A stretch of 64,000 nt of DNA from contig SNVD02000426.1 in the NCBI GenBank assembly GCA_013180625.2, positions 777,001 to 841,000 on the forward strand, given 5' to 3'. This DNA comes from Boswellia sacra. Its lineage: Eukaryota; Streptophyta; Magnoliopsida; Sapindales; Burseraceae. The translations under genes were made by a program, and so were the position numbers. The notes beneath the pieces were generated by a model, which had not been told where the DNA came from, did not search any database, and was given only the letters and a program-made list of their open reading frames with translations. Positions 48,545 to 64,000 of this stretch are shown here, piece after piece (the stretch's first letter is position 1; each line of letters begins with the position of its first letter).

Positions 48545-51500
48545 TTTTCTTCTGGGGTGTATTTAGACTCGAACAATTTTCTCAGATCTCGATTATGAGT
48601 CTGTTCAGTAGAGAGAGTAACAACGTTACAAAAGCTTTAGACCCAAAAGAAAATCACATGGTACATTGAGTGAAAGAATAAAACAGAAACAACAAAAGAA
48701 AATTGTTGAAAAAAAAGAAAGAAAGAAGAAAAGCAAGAAAGCAGAAAAGGATTTCAGCATCCTAAAATGAAGAGACTCCTTCTAGAAACTCCAGACTGAC
48801 AACATTGGTCAAGTTATTATGTATCATAATGTCATTTGTCATGTATGTTTTTGACATCTCAACATCCCTTGCCCAGTGGGCAAGCAAAAGTCCATTAGTC
48901 AGCCCTCGCCGCCTCGCATAGAAGCAAAAGGCTGGAAAAGGGGACCATGTTTTCAAGTTTGAACAGATGCTACCTCCATAACCACAAGTCAAAAAGGAAG
49001 GCAGTGGATTAGCATTCAAGTGTTAAAGTCTTCCGTTTCACACTTAAGCAGTGTCTACACAATCTAGTCTCCTCGGGCATGAACTATCGAACGGTTGAGA
49101 TTCAGACAATCAGACTCAAGTTGGTTATTATATAATTAAAATCTTAGCTTTCGTAATGAATACAGTAACCCACCACCACGCCATTTTATTATATCAAAAA
49201 GGCAAAACATTGATCAAGCTACTTTTCTTTGCACTTTAAATTGACAGATCCAAGGGACCACATGAATAGGCTAAAGCAGCAATATTGAGCGAATTGGGCC
49301 ACCCTAAATATTGATGATTTTTCTTTTTGTGGTTAGTAAAATATTTGCAACAAATGTCGTCATCAATGATCCAATTATGAGTCCCTCCGCCCACCACAAC
49401 CGACTCTAATAAATTATCCAAAAAAAATGGGCTCCACTTGCCATTTCCAGAAAAGATCAAGACAATTACACCAAACCGCATTACAGAACTCACAATTGAA
49501 CATTCCTCTGAGTTCTTCATGACCAATTCTCACAATCTCACTAGATAGCTAAGTATGCAATTCCAAACGAGTGGTCCACTCCTGTTTACACTATAAACAT
49601 GTTCAATAATTTGAATTGAAAAGTGAAAATTTAACCTCCTTTTAAAGATGCAACCTTTCTTCATCTAATAATTAGCTACATCAATTACTCTTATCACAAT
49701 GCGTTAACCTAGATCTTGCACCATTCAAATGGAGAAATTCACCTTGTCTTCAATTATTCACCTCGTAGCAAGCAGAAACACAACGGACCGGATACTCTCA
49801 AACTCAAACGAGATTCCAGAAAATTCCCATTAATATACTAAAGAAAAAAGATGAACAAACCCAATCAAACACCAAACATGAAAATTAGTCCGACAAAGCT
49901 ACAATATACTCTCTAAAAAAAAAAAAAAGAAAGAAAAGCAAAGTTCAAAACTTGACAAAGTCGTTGTTTTTGTAGTTTAATCATGATCTGGGTCAGCTTC
50001 ATTTTTTCAAAAACTACTTCTATAGCAGTAGCAACGAGAATCAAAGCAAAGCTAGAATGGCAACATCTGTTGAAGTTATTGATAAGAGCTTTTACCTTTT
50101 CCTCTGCATTGAATTCCAAGTAAGATCGAATTGGAGGCTTTGGAACTTGAAAGCAAAGATTTAAGTAGATGGTAGCGTAAAGATGTAACAGAAGCGAAGA
50201 CGAGGATCAAAGTGAAGGTTTTTCTCGTTAAATTTAAAGCAAGAGTCATTGCAGATGTTGAACAAAGAATGGGAAAAACGCGGTCTCTTACCAAACTTCC
50301 TCACTGTAAAGCTGCGAAACATAAATTCAATTCTTGTTGCGTAATTACCATTCTACCCTTTACATCAAACTATTATTTGCTTATTTAAAATTATTATTTT
50401 ATCTCATCTCTCATTCGGTAATGAGATGTCATTCATTATACTAATAATTGATAATTAATTGTGACAATAGTCATACCTTTTTCTTCTGACATAATCAATT
50501 CATGCATCGAACTTCAATCTCAATTGTATTTCTTCTTTCTAAATTGAAAACAAGAAACAAATTGTCAATAAATTTGATTGATGTCGGTTGATTGATTTCG
50601 GTGCCACTTTGGATTGGTTTACATCATCAAAATGAACATAGGTTCAATATGTAATGTTCAACGCATTGGATTCGGAAAAGTATGCCATTCATCCATAAAT
50701 ATATTTATTAAAAAAAAAATGGAGACCGGCGAGGATAATGAAGAAATTCTCTTGTATTTATATTTGTCAAGATTAACCATAATTGACTAAACACACTGGA
50801 TTTGCGCCGATACCATATATGTCCATTTGAATGAGGTCTTTCTTAAACAGACACGTAAGCACAAAATTAAAAATTTTTCCCACATTGACTTTCCGGGTAA
50901 CTTAAACTTTGTCACAATTGTTGACTCAAGAGCCAACCCCCTCGGCGTGTTATATTTGTCAATGGCACATGCAGGATATCAGGGTTCTTACTCTGAAACT
51001 ACAATAATACTGACAAAAAAAAAAATAAAAAAGTTATTCATTTGACAAATCAATCCGGTAGCAGCTGGCTGCAATATGCATACGCTGGTTGACAAACAAG
51101 CAGCATATTGTCAATAATCAACGGCAGGGCTTGAAACAGGATTACCTGCTCCGGAAAGTGCTCCATTATTCCAAGGAAATCAATGTGATACGTCCATCTT
51201 TTTTTTGACTATATATTTGTCTAGTTTGATATTGGAATGGTTGTTTCAAATTCCATGCATATAAAAGTGAAATTACTGTTATTCTGCGAAGAAAATGAAG
51301 TTAAAATATAAAGGCGAAATATTATATAAAGGCGAAATATTTTATTCTTCGATCTCTTTTGGGTCAGTTCTGCTGATACTATGTAACGCATGCGAAAGCA
51401 TTGCACCAGTTTCTTCTCTATTCACTTGTGTTTTTCAACAGCTTGTGAATCACCAAAAATGCAATCAAGAGATTTGATTATGCATAGATTAGTAAACGAT

Positions 51501-52007
51501 GTAATTGAAAGCCTATTAAAACAAATTATAATTGCCAAGGGTTTGCATAGGTAGCTGGCCTAGCCCGGCCTGGCCTGTTGATACAATAACTACTGGCGTT
51601 GTTCCTCTTTGTGTGAAACTGGAACGATTTCTTGGTGGCCTAACAAACAAAATATCAGCTGCATGGAGGATCAGTTAAATATTGATAATCCAAAGTACAC
51701 AATTGCACATAAAAAAATATATTTAATGTATCATTTGCACTATAAATGAGTGTAGATCGCAGCTTTACATGCATGTTATTTACAGCAAACATTCAGCTAT
51801 GGCTGATTGCTAAGAGTTTTATTACTACATTGTAAACAATCTGTTTGTCTTCTATGAATTTATATGCCAGGATACTCTAAACAGGGCTGCAGAGGGATAT
51901 AACAGGCAAACCGTCAGCTCAGCTTCAAACCTGTCCAACTAATTAAAGAAGCAAGTGAGCAAGAAAAGAATATTAATTATAGCATACAGAATGTAATTAG
52001 AAGCGGT
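48545..52007. other. Spacer between the two CRK genes
   Basis: It holds the promoter of the CRK2-like gene (near 48545) and the 3' flank of the CRK3-like gene (near 52007). A minus-strand ORF at 50294-50076 followed by one at 50119-49913 might be a small membrane-protein gene or a remnant (separate entry). No kinase fragment or transposon was seen. Confidence 0.5.
49913..50294 (-). other. Possible small hypothetical membrane-protein gene or remnant
   Basis: Two overlapping minus-strand ORFs contain hydrophobic stretches of similar wording, TFTLILVFASVTSLRYHLLK (50294-50076) and SFALILVATAIEVVFEKMKL (50119-49913). They overlap in different frames near a GTAAAA that could be a donor or a frameshift. 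I do not recognise the family. Composition does not clearly separate it from its surroundings, so it may be non-coding. Confidence 0.22.
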
Positions 52008-55110
<3,103 letters not shown>

Positions 55111-58100
55111 CGTTTAGAGATTTTACCAAAGTCTGCACTTGTTTGGGATTGGGATGTCAAATATGCAAGGAAGTGAGGGAAAGAGAAGACAAAGATGAAT
55201 CTGTTTGTGTTTGTGAAGATCTTTCGACGCGAAATGTGTGAAAACAAGTTAGCAACAGTTGGTCCACGATGGAAACGGATTATATATTGATAAATTAATT
55301 GATGAAGTAGTTAGTGAACATTTGCTTTGAAGAAGAATATAGAGACGGGCGAGTATAGAAGTATTTGAGTTGGTAGCTAGGATCAAATGAAGACTTGTGG
55401 TGTAATGCTTTGGTCAACGTACGCTAATGCTTCCGGTATAGTCGAAAGGGTCGTTAATTAAGATATAGATGCGGTTAGATCCAAGATGGCGTGAAAAATA
55501 GACAAAGATGAACCGCGTAGAAAATAAATAAATAACTAAAATATCTGTCAACTTGGAGAAAGTGATATGAACACACTGATCTTCTGGCATTTTGTGCCGA
55601 GTGATCATGACGTGAAGCAATACATACAGTTACGAGGAGCCCATCTCGTACAGAATAGATTTGGTATTCATTTCAAAGCCTTGTATTATATTGTATTTTC
55701 GTGGCTTGTTTTGCTAACGATGTTCAACTACTTTCTGAAGATTATTCTATTGGGTAGGCTTCCAATATCAGTGCTTGCTGCAAGTTGTAGGAAAAATCAT
55801 ATCGGTTTCAACGTATTCAAGACAGTTAACTAAATTGTAGTTTTGAACCATTAACCATAGTTCAGAAATGACTTTGTGAAGCAGATGATACATTAAAATA
55901 GTTGTGGCGAAGTTGGATGGTTGAAGGGGAAATTTCTGTTTAGGGGACTCTTGAACTCTTGCTTACTCCTGGCGGTGGTGGCTAATCCAATTCAAATATT
56001 CAATTCTTTGACAATGTTTTCAAAGCTAAAATAACTTGATTTGACCATCATTTTTCTTATTTTGCCTCTGTCAATGACGCAACGAGGGCATTCTCCCATT
56101 GCTATTAGGTGGTGTTTATTGACTCCAAATAAATGAGCTTTTGGAAATTCCTCTAATTCATTTAAGTGCGTTGGATAAGATGTAATGATCTCTTTTTATT
56201 GTAAAACAAAGTAATAAATTCGATTCAATTTGTTAAATTATTGAAAATAATTGAATGATTCTTAGAGGCTCTGTTAATAAAAGACACACACACACACACA
56301 CATGTACATATAGATAGACTGTAGTTCACTCAACACCGAAGTTTCTGATTCTCATATTTTGGAGCTGCTAAAACGAGGCTTTGGCGAAGTTGGGCTGTGG
56401 ATGAAATTGCATTTGGGCCGAATTTATTATGGTTTGCACAATAGACTGGACCAATGAGCATTCGAATTGCGGCTGTGCAAATTACATTTTACAACAACCC
56501 TTTACTAATATATAAGAATCTGTTACTAACATTCAAAGGTAAATATCAGGTGAATAATTAGGTTTCATTTCTTTTCGCATACATTAACCCTACGGAGACA
56601 ATATTTGACCTAACCTTGGTACTGATTTATACTATTCTTTCCATTTTTAATAATAAATACTTGGATATTAGACTGAATTTTAATTTCTTAATTATACTAA
56701 TTAATTAGCGCTAAAAAGTTTTAGAGGTAATTTAAAATGACCAAAATTAGAGAGAGCCGTTGAAAAGATATAAATACCATAACATTAATACTCCAATAAA
56801 TTGACAACATTTTTGAGTTTTGATCTTTAATACTTGCATGTGACAACTCTTTTTGTGTTCTCGACCTATTAGCTATTAGCGCTTGACAACGAAAAAACTC
56901 TCTCGGTTTAATTGTTAATTAGACTATGGTTTTGACATTTTTTTTTTTTTCATGAGAAGTTATTTCTCAAACCACCTCCTTATTTTTCAGAATTTCTCTC
57001 AAAGTTTTATAGATTATCTTATATATGCGTGCATGTTAGTGAGCTTGGATTGTGTAATATGTATCATGGCGATCCAATTCTCCAGAATTTCTCAAAGGTG
57101 ATTCTAGCTCATAGCAGACAGAAGATGTGGTTAGTGATATCACTAGACAGAATATGCATTTTCTTAAATAAATAAATAAAGTTAAAAATTAATATCTATT
57201 TCAGTCTCCAACTAAGGTTATTAATGATCATAGATTCATAGTACATATCAAAATGCTTCACTAGCTATAACATGCTCGTTTACTTGACAGAAAATAGGCA
57301 AGTTGCAATTATAATACAAATAAAGATTCTCCATATTCCTTCTTTTATCTTCTTTTTAGGGTAACTGAGTTCGCTAAAAACCTAACACAGCTCAATGATT
57401 ATGAAGTTTCTAAGAATGCCTGTGGCTTTGCATGAATGCACATGAGAGAAGAACAGCTAGGGTCTAGACGAGATAGAACTCATTGAAGTGGCGACCTGGC
57501 ACCGACCGGTCCCATGTGTGGCCCACGGCGTGCATGCTAGAAGAAGACACACAAAACCATTGTTTGAATAACATTAATTAACATGCCTCCCCGCCCATAG
57601 AAATTAGATACAAGAAATTAAAAGCAACAAAAAAGTTACTAGCTAGCTAGCCAAACCGTCTTCTTTTTTCTCCACAGTTCATGAACGTGGTAACCATCTC
57701 AAGCCTAGAATGAGAACGCTATAGTTGTAGGTCTCCGTCTAGTAAAAAAACAAGAAATATATGGCGCAGTTCATTAGATCACTTGAGAAATTAATGGGTC
57801 TCCATATCATGAGCATGAGCTAGCTTTGTGCTATATCTACAGCAAGTTACCTCTCCATCGAGTCAGCTCTAATGGTAATGGGCTAATGGCTGGCGCCTGT
57901 CGCTGCAGGGGATACTTATCTTTTAGGCATTATTAAATTAACAAATATATATTATAATTTAGAGTAATAGGGGATGACTAGCTTCGCTCAGTGACTGCTC
58001 CAGTGGCCAACTCTCATTTGTCTGGGACTCAAAACCTAGGACCACTTACCTCAATTTTAGGATTTCTTATTGGACCTTAAATAAAGTGAGAATTAATAAG

Positions 58101-59139
58101 TAATTAAGCTTAAGCATCTCTGAGGTGGACAAACTCTTTTTCCTCGTTTGATTAATATAAACACCGAAGTACTTTGTTCTAAAGACTCTTTTAAGGCACA
58201 AGGGACAAGATATTAAGGGTTTGCATAAGTTAGTGCACAGCTACGTCGGATTAAATGACAGGAGGCAAGAGCTAACATTGTCTTTCTGTGCAAGAACAAG
58301 TAACACCCTTTATTTCGCAAATATATGTATGTTGCAATTTGCAAACATAGCATATTAATTATTAAGGGAGTTTAGAAAATTATCCAAAGCCTATCCTAAT
58401 AGAATCTTCCTCAAAATCCCACTAAACTTAATCATGGTTTGCCTTTATAAGCATGCAAATAATTAACTAAATGATGAAGCCCACCGACCTTGTATAAAGT
58501 TTGGATAATAAAAAGTCCAAACCCTATAGTTAAATATGCTTGTTAATCTATGTAATTTGTACTTAATTATAACAGATAATTTGTTTTTGCATGTCTTTTT
58601 TAACTCACATAATTAAGAAATTAGAAAGAGTTTAAAATCTGTGCTTTAGCTAGGTTATAGAGGATTAATCATTGTCAGGATGATACAATTAGATGATGAA
58701 AATGAAATATAAATGTGCTACCAGGTACAATATTAGTGTGCTCGATCGGCATTGTTTTGCATCATATGCATTTGAAGAAATGAAGCAGATTGAATTGAAG
58801 GAGTGATCATATATCACTCCAGAAAGGTTGAATATTTATAAATAATTATAATCCACAGCCACTTTCTAAAAGAGGACGGCCATTATGGTTGCTACAGAGT
58901 ATTATTGTTTTGCCCACTCAAACCACAAGTAGAAAGCTATAAAAATTGAATAGCCGAGGCATTAGTTTATTGGTCTGCCCATTAAAGCTAAGGGATGCCG
59001 TCGTAAATTAGAATCAAGATGAGGGTATTCTGGTAATATTGGAGTCTATAACTGTCTATAACTACTTCGCTTCCAATGCAAACCACCACCTGAAAGTTTA
59101 TACCGTTAAGTAGATATCTCTCTCAGCTTGAGTGTTAAG
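55111..59139. other. Intergenic region between CRK3-like and polygalacturonase genes
   Basis: The two genes diverge, so both promoters lie here. No coding sequence was recognised; the longest ORF (55567-55833, +) has no domain. An AC microsatellite lies at 56284-56302. The rest is AT-rich without repeats that I can see. Confidence 0.55.
56284..56302. repeat. (AC)n microsatellite
   Basis: About nine AC units, read directly. Confidence 0.92.
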
Positions 59140-61880
59140 ATGAAGAGAAACATAAAGTCTTCCGTTCTGTTTGTTCTTGTTTTCCTGTTTATTGTCTGCG
59201 TTACATTTTCTATAATGTCAGTTGAGGCAAGAAAGCATCACACCAAGAAGAGCAAACATCACAAGCATCAGAAAGACCAAGGTGGCCCTGGTTCGGGATT
59301 CTCAGGTCCTGCACCAGCCCCTGTGCCTCCTTATGGTTCTTATCCAACTCAGTCGAAAATCTTCGATGTTTTGTCATTTGGAGCCAAGGCGGATGGAGTT
59401 TCTGATGATTCAAAGGTAACTCAAATGGCGTAGGAAAAAAAAAAAAATCTTTTGTTTATGCCTTTAAATTTACAGACGCTGTGATTGTTTATACGTACCT
59501 TTTACAACATCTTTCATAACCACATTACACTAAACATTGAAAATATATATTCACAGCGTTTTTCAAATTTTGTGAAATATAAATGTCTTGCGTTGAGAGT
59601 GAGTAGCTATAATATGCTAACTTTTCTTGACACTGTTAATCAAACAGGCACTTCTAGCGGCATGGAACGCTGCATGCAAGGTGCCTGGGGCTACATTAGA
59701 AATCCCATCAGAGTTCAAGTTTCTCATCAAGCCCATAACTCTCCAAGGTCCATGCATGCCTCACCTTGTTCTTCAGGTTAGCTTTCTCTTCTTTTTAGCT
59801 GATATCTCTGACTCCCAAATAGCATTTTCATAGCATAAAGAAACAAAAAAGTTGAGGCCGGAGTATATTCTTTGTCATATTTAATATTATATTCTTTCAT
59901 GCAGCTAAATGCTTAGCAGATAAAGCTAATTAATTTAAGTGGAATTCTAACAGATAGATGGAACCCTCCTGGCACCCCCTAAAGTTGGTTCATGGTCAAA
60001 AACCACTTTGTTTCAGTGGTTGAACTTCAAATGGGTCAATAATTTCACCATTCGAGGTACTGGAATTGTTGATGGTCAAGGCTCTGAATGGTGGAGCGTC
60101 TCTTCAGTCTATGACATCCAGGTAACAATATATTATCATAGTTTTCATCTTCGTTATATTCAAAGTTCTCCTAAATATGTAGCATCTAAAACTTCATTAC
60201 CTTTATTTATTTTTTCCTAATACAGAAGAAACCAAAACGCATTCCAGATATGAAACCGACTGTAAGATCCCTTAATCCTTAGTATTTTATCATATGTAAA
60301 GTCTATCAAATTTCATGCAGAAAGCATTTAAATTTGTGTTCTCATCGCAGGCTTTGAGATTCTATGCAAGTTACAATGTGACAGTTCGTGATGTCAAGAT
60401 CATAAACAGTCCTCAGTGCCATCTAAAATTTGACAGCTCCGGAGGGGTCAGAGTTGACAATATCAAGATTTCTTCTCCAGAAAATAGCCCAAATACTGAC
60501 GGAATTCACCTTCAAAACACAAAAGATGTAGAAATCCAACATTCCAATATAGGGTGTGGTAAGATTTCATTTAACCTTAATTGATTTCTACTCTAAAACT
60601 TAGTAGCAATAGCTAGGCCAAATTAGCCATATACAATCTTTACCTAATAATTTCTTACGTGGCCATGACTACTCCCACAACTAATTGCGGCCTGGAGAGC
60701 TCGATGGTGCATGGCACGTTAGTGGTGCAGAGGGCAGAGCAAAAGTTTTCTATTAATGTTTAATGTTTATGTGGGGAAGTTTGGTGGGTTCAATGGTATA
60801 ACCGTCACTAAATAACTAACTTTTGAAACAAGCATGAACAAAAAGTACCAGAGCAACTTTTCCTCTTGTACTTCGTGCGCTTACTATTAATTATTAACAG
60901 CTGATACATAGACCCACCAGAAAAAGGAAAATATATATGATACATAGACCCACCAGAAAAAGGAAAATATATATGATACCAGCGTGCTTCACACTAGCAA
61001 AATCAATGTAAAATGTAATTGATTAATTAATTAGTGTAACCTCTTCTCAGATTTGCTTAATCGGTAGTTGGGTTCTCTTTCTAGGGGACGACTGTGTGTC
61101 AATACAAACTGGATGCTCAAACGTTCACATTCATCATATTAATTGTGGCCCCGGACATGGCATAAGGTAAAGCAAGATCATATGTGATAATAAGTGAAAG
61201 AAAATAGCTATCTGGGTATTTAAATTATCTCAATTTTCTAATGATTCGTTGATATATTTTTCGTACATTCTACAGTTTAGGAAGTCTAGGGAAGGCCAAG
61301 AGTGTTGGTTGTGTCTCTGATATTGTTGTGGAGAAAGTCTCAGTTCAGAACACATTAGCTGGAGTTAGAATAAAGACATGGCAGGTCCCAAATTCGAACA
61401 CACATAAGTACAAAAAATTTAAACTCTGTTTTGACATTAGATTCTTATCTGTTTTAGCATAACAATATTACTTTTCAGGGAGGTATTGGATCCGTCAAGA
61501 ACGTATCATTTTCCAACATACAAGTCACAGATGTTAAGGTTCCTATAATAATTGATCAGTACTATTGTGACAAGCATTTCTGTAAGAATCAAACAGGAGC
61601 CGTGGCAATATCTGGAGTTAAATACGATCAGATAATTGGAACTTATTCAGTGCAGCCAATTCATCTAGCATGCAGCAATGACATTCCGTGCATCGATGTT
61701 GATCTAATCAACATTCAGTTGAAGCCCTCCTCAAGATATCAAAGTTTTCAACAGGCTTTGTGCTGGAACTCTTACGGGAAGTCAATAGCTCCTCTGGTTC
61801 CTTCAAGTATAGACTATTGCTTGCGAAGGGATAGTGGGTTCGTCAAGAGAATAGCAAGATCTCATGAGCATGTGTGTTAG
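59140..61880 (+). CDS. Polygalacturonase (pectinase), glycoside hydrolase family 28
   Basis: Exons 59140-59415, 59648-59776, 59954-60121, 60226-60261, 60351-60558, 61085-61166, 61276-61384 and 61479-61880 join to 1410 bp, 469 residues. All four GH28 motifs are intact: SPNTDGIH (about 249), GDDC (about 273), GHGIS (about 296) and RIKTW (about 332). The N-terminus has a hydrophobic signal sequence ([17 protein letters not shown]), then a Lys/His-rich stretch ([13 protein letters not shown]) and a short Pro-rich linker before the catalytic fold ([18 protein letters not shown]). It cuts homogalacturonan in the cell wall. The start at 59140 was chosen as the first ATG giving a signal sequence. Exon 4 is only 36 bp and keeps the frame. 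The basic linker resembles the Arabidopsis At1g70500/At1g23460 branch as I recall it, a link supported by the neighbouring genes. Confidence 0.96.
60903..60974 (+). repeat. Perfect 36-bp tandem duplication in PG intron 5
   Basis: The unit at 60903-60938, starting GATACATAGACCCACCAG, is repeated exactly at 60939-60974. No mismatch is seen, so it is recent or an assembly feature. Confidence 0.97.
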
Positions 61881-63412
61881 CATTAGCTTTATTAGGTCAT
61901 GACCATATTGGCTCACTTTTAACTTGCGTTGTAAGTGCTTCCCTTCTGCTGACTTTTTATTGTGTGAAGGTGATGGTGTGTAGCAGTTTAATTTATTCAG
62001 AGAGTAACATAATTTAGATGGTGCATGCCTGAGTCTGTACTACATTTGTATTTGAGATCAGAGATGTCACAACCCTCCCATCGCATGGCATGGAAAACAA
62101 TTAACAAAGGGCATATCTTTTCAGATAAGGCACATAAACCTGCAATTGAAACTTAATTAATAGTTAAAAGAATCAACGGTGACAGTAAAATCCAATCAGA
62201 GATCCTCTTAGCTAGCGAGCTACTCCATACATCTTCAAGATTTCTTATATACAGTTGGACCACATATATCATGACGTATCTCTTGTGGTAGTAAAGTGGC
62301 AGTGATACTGACTGAGACAGATATGTTGTAACCTAAATTATGTTGATATATAGTTATCATCATCATCAGCAGCAGCAGAGGATCTTCTCCTGTCACTGTG
62401 GATTTTTATGCTTGTATAAAAGAATTAAAGGGTGCACAGAGTAGGATAGTGGAGAGCCCAAACTAGGGTTGAGTTCTGTGGGAGGCAGAGCAAAAGTTTC
62501 CATAACTCAATGAATGTTAAATTCTGTATGGTCAACGAATCCTATCAAGCACCGATTGGGAGATGGCCTGCGGATATTGGTTTGTAATTTCCTTGAAATA
62601 TTTGCAAATGGTCCCGCAAATTCATATACAAAATTAATTTATTCAAGTTAGAAGAACAAAATCCTGTTTATGTATTTAGAATAAAAGCGTAATCTTGACT
62701 TAGCTCTGAGAGATAAATTGTTGTTTAATTATAAAAATATTTAATAAACTTTAATTAAAAAAATTGTTTTATAAATTTTAATCATTAAATATAATTTTTT
62801 TTGGAAGAAAACGCATCAATTTCAAGGTGATGACACGTAAGATTTTATTTTTTTATTGTACGACAAAGGAGGAAAATGAGTTGCATTCAAAGAAAACCCA
62901 AATATAATTGAGGGGACCAATATGCCCCTTAGAATTATTCACGAGGCGAAGCCAGCGCAGGGAAGAGTAGTATAAAGTAATACTGATAGTGGTTACACTG
63001 GGCCTACTCTTAAGTAGTGCTTTAGTTCGTTGAGTCGAGTCGACTGGAAGGTGTTCGATGAAATTTTTGCTGCAAGCACCGTCCGACTCCGACATAACCT
63101 TTTTGTGCACGCGCATGCTTTCCATACATTTTTTCACAACCTATAATAAAAAAGCTTTGCATAGATATGGATCCGCCAACCACGCCACCAATATCACCAT
63201 TCATCCAATGCCAACTCAAGAGCTATGGAAAATTTACGACTTTATTTAAGGTAATTTCAGATCTGGCCTCCATTTGGGGGACCTTTCAAAAATAGCCTTC
63301 CTCTTAAAAATTTTTATACCTATAACCTCCAAGATGTTAAATTTTCAGATTGCCCTTAATCCCTCCCCTCATGATCCTTTACCAGACCCTCCAACTCTCT
63401 GCATCTCTACTA
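61881..63412. other. Region after the polygalacturonase gene
   Basis: The PG 3' UTR and flank come first. No further gene was recognised. Short CAT/CAG runs lie near 62357-62380 and an AT-rich stretch at 62630-62800. ORFs around 62850-63250 on both strands show no domain. Confidence 0.5.
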
Positions 63413-64000
63413 GGGATGGCAATATTTCCAGCATAGTCCGGGTACTCGGATTTTTCCCGATCAATTCGGGTGAAAAAAATCCAGATTTTACGGGAAGAAA
63501 ATCCGGATGCAGGGATTTTCAAGAAGAAATAGTCCGGGTGCGGCGCGGGTGTGGTATTGCTAATAAACCCCGCACTCGGCCCGCACTCGCATAATTCAAG
63601 TCATTTATCAAAAATATATATATATACCAATACTTAACTTAGAAGTTGAATTTTAACTATCAACCACCAAACCACATACTTTTTTACTATTAAAATTGGT
63701 GGACAAGTTTATTATTTTTTATATAATTTAATTAAAACTAATTAATCAAGTAATATATTGGGTTTGAACTTAGGTGTTGAAAAACACATCATACAAGTTT
63801 TTCCATAACTACAAAGCACATCTTTATAGCATATTAAACAACCTTATTTTATTTGATTCATTTCAAAGAGTCAAAAAAAAGTAAGAAAAAAAAGGGAAAA
63901 ATCCGGGGTTTTTTCCAGTTGCAGTATGTACAATCTCAAAACTCGCAAATACCCGCACCGGAAAAAACTCGAAAAAATCTGAGAATTTTACAGGGACCGG
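63413..64000. mobile_element. Dispersed repeat, hAT-MITE-like, cut by the window end
   Basis: It starts at TAGGGATGGCAATATTTCC, the usual opening of a common plant non-autonomous hAT-type repeat, and contains the typical CCGGGT/GCGGGTGT and CCCGCAC words (63430-63590). Near the window end the complementary phrases return (AAAATCCGGGG at about 63898, ACCCGCACCGG at about 63952), as expected for long inverted ends. The right terminus lies beyond 64000, so family and length cannot be fixed. Confidence 0.5.

Overview
This window is nuclear DNA of a dicot plant. The genes have GT-AG introns, AT-rich intergenic DNA and plant-specific families: a TBL/DUF231 protein, a class I KNOX protein, DUF26 receptor kinases, a phylloquinone-pathway MENG methyltransferase and a GH28 polygalacturonase. 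LTR-retrotransposon, MULE and MITE debris lies between them. The protein flavour suggests a rosid, perhaps Citrus, but the sequence alone does not prove the species.

Layout: (1) 402-2036 (+), the 3' part of a TBL gene whose 5' exon(s) lie before the window. (2) 5768-11357 (-), a Ty3/Gypsy LTR element with 914/915-bp LTRs and an ATCAT target duplication; it has lost gag and its pol is broken. (3) About 11.4-21.0 kb, AT-rich intergenic DNA with a MITE. (4) 21271-28748 (+), a complete five-exon KNOX gene of the KNAT2/KNAT6 type with a 5.5-kb third intron. (5) 28.8-32.0 kb, intergenic DNA with LTR-like and MITE sequence. (6) About 32042-41888, a 9.8-kb Mutator-like element with a decayed mudrA-type transposase on + and, converging on it, a decayed DUF1985/Ulp1-protease-like gene on -. 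(7) 41988-44620 (+), complete MENG in eight exons, starting only about 100 bp after the end of the MULE. (8) 48544-45741 (-) and 55110-52008 (-), two complete tandem cysteine-rich receptor-like kinases resembling CRK2 and CRK3. (9) 59140-61880 (+), a complete eight-exon polygalacturonase. (10) From about 63413, the start of a dispersed repeat that runs out of the window.

The genes do not form one pathway, but their order is informative. From memory, Arabidopsis has a polygalacturonase, KNAT2, CRK2 and CRK3 side by side (At1g70500-At1g70530), and MENG next to KNAT6 in a duplicated block (At1g23360/At1g23380). The window looks like the unduplicated ancestral block, enlarged by transposons.

The most unusual structure is in the Gypsy element. 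Its tRNA-iMet primer-binding site is repeated in a 38/39-bp tandem array (six copies at the 5' end), and three copies have been absorbed into each LTR. Also notable are the MULE placed almost on top of MENG, its subterminal TCGA-rich repeats, and a GC-AG intron in the TBL gene.
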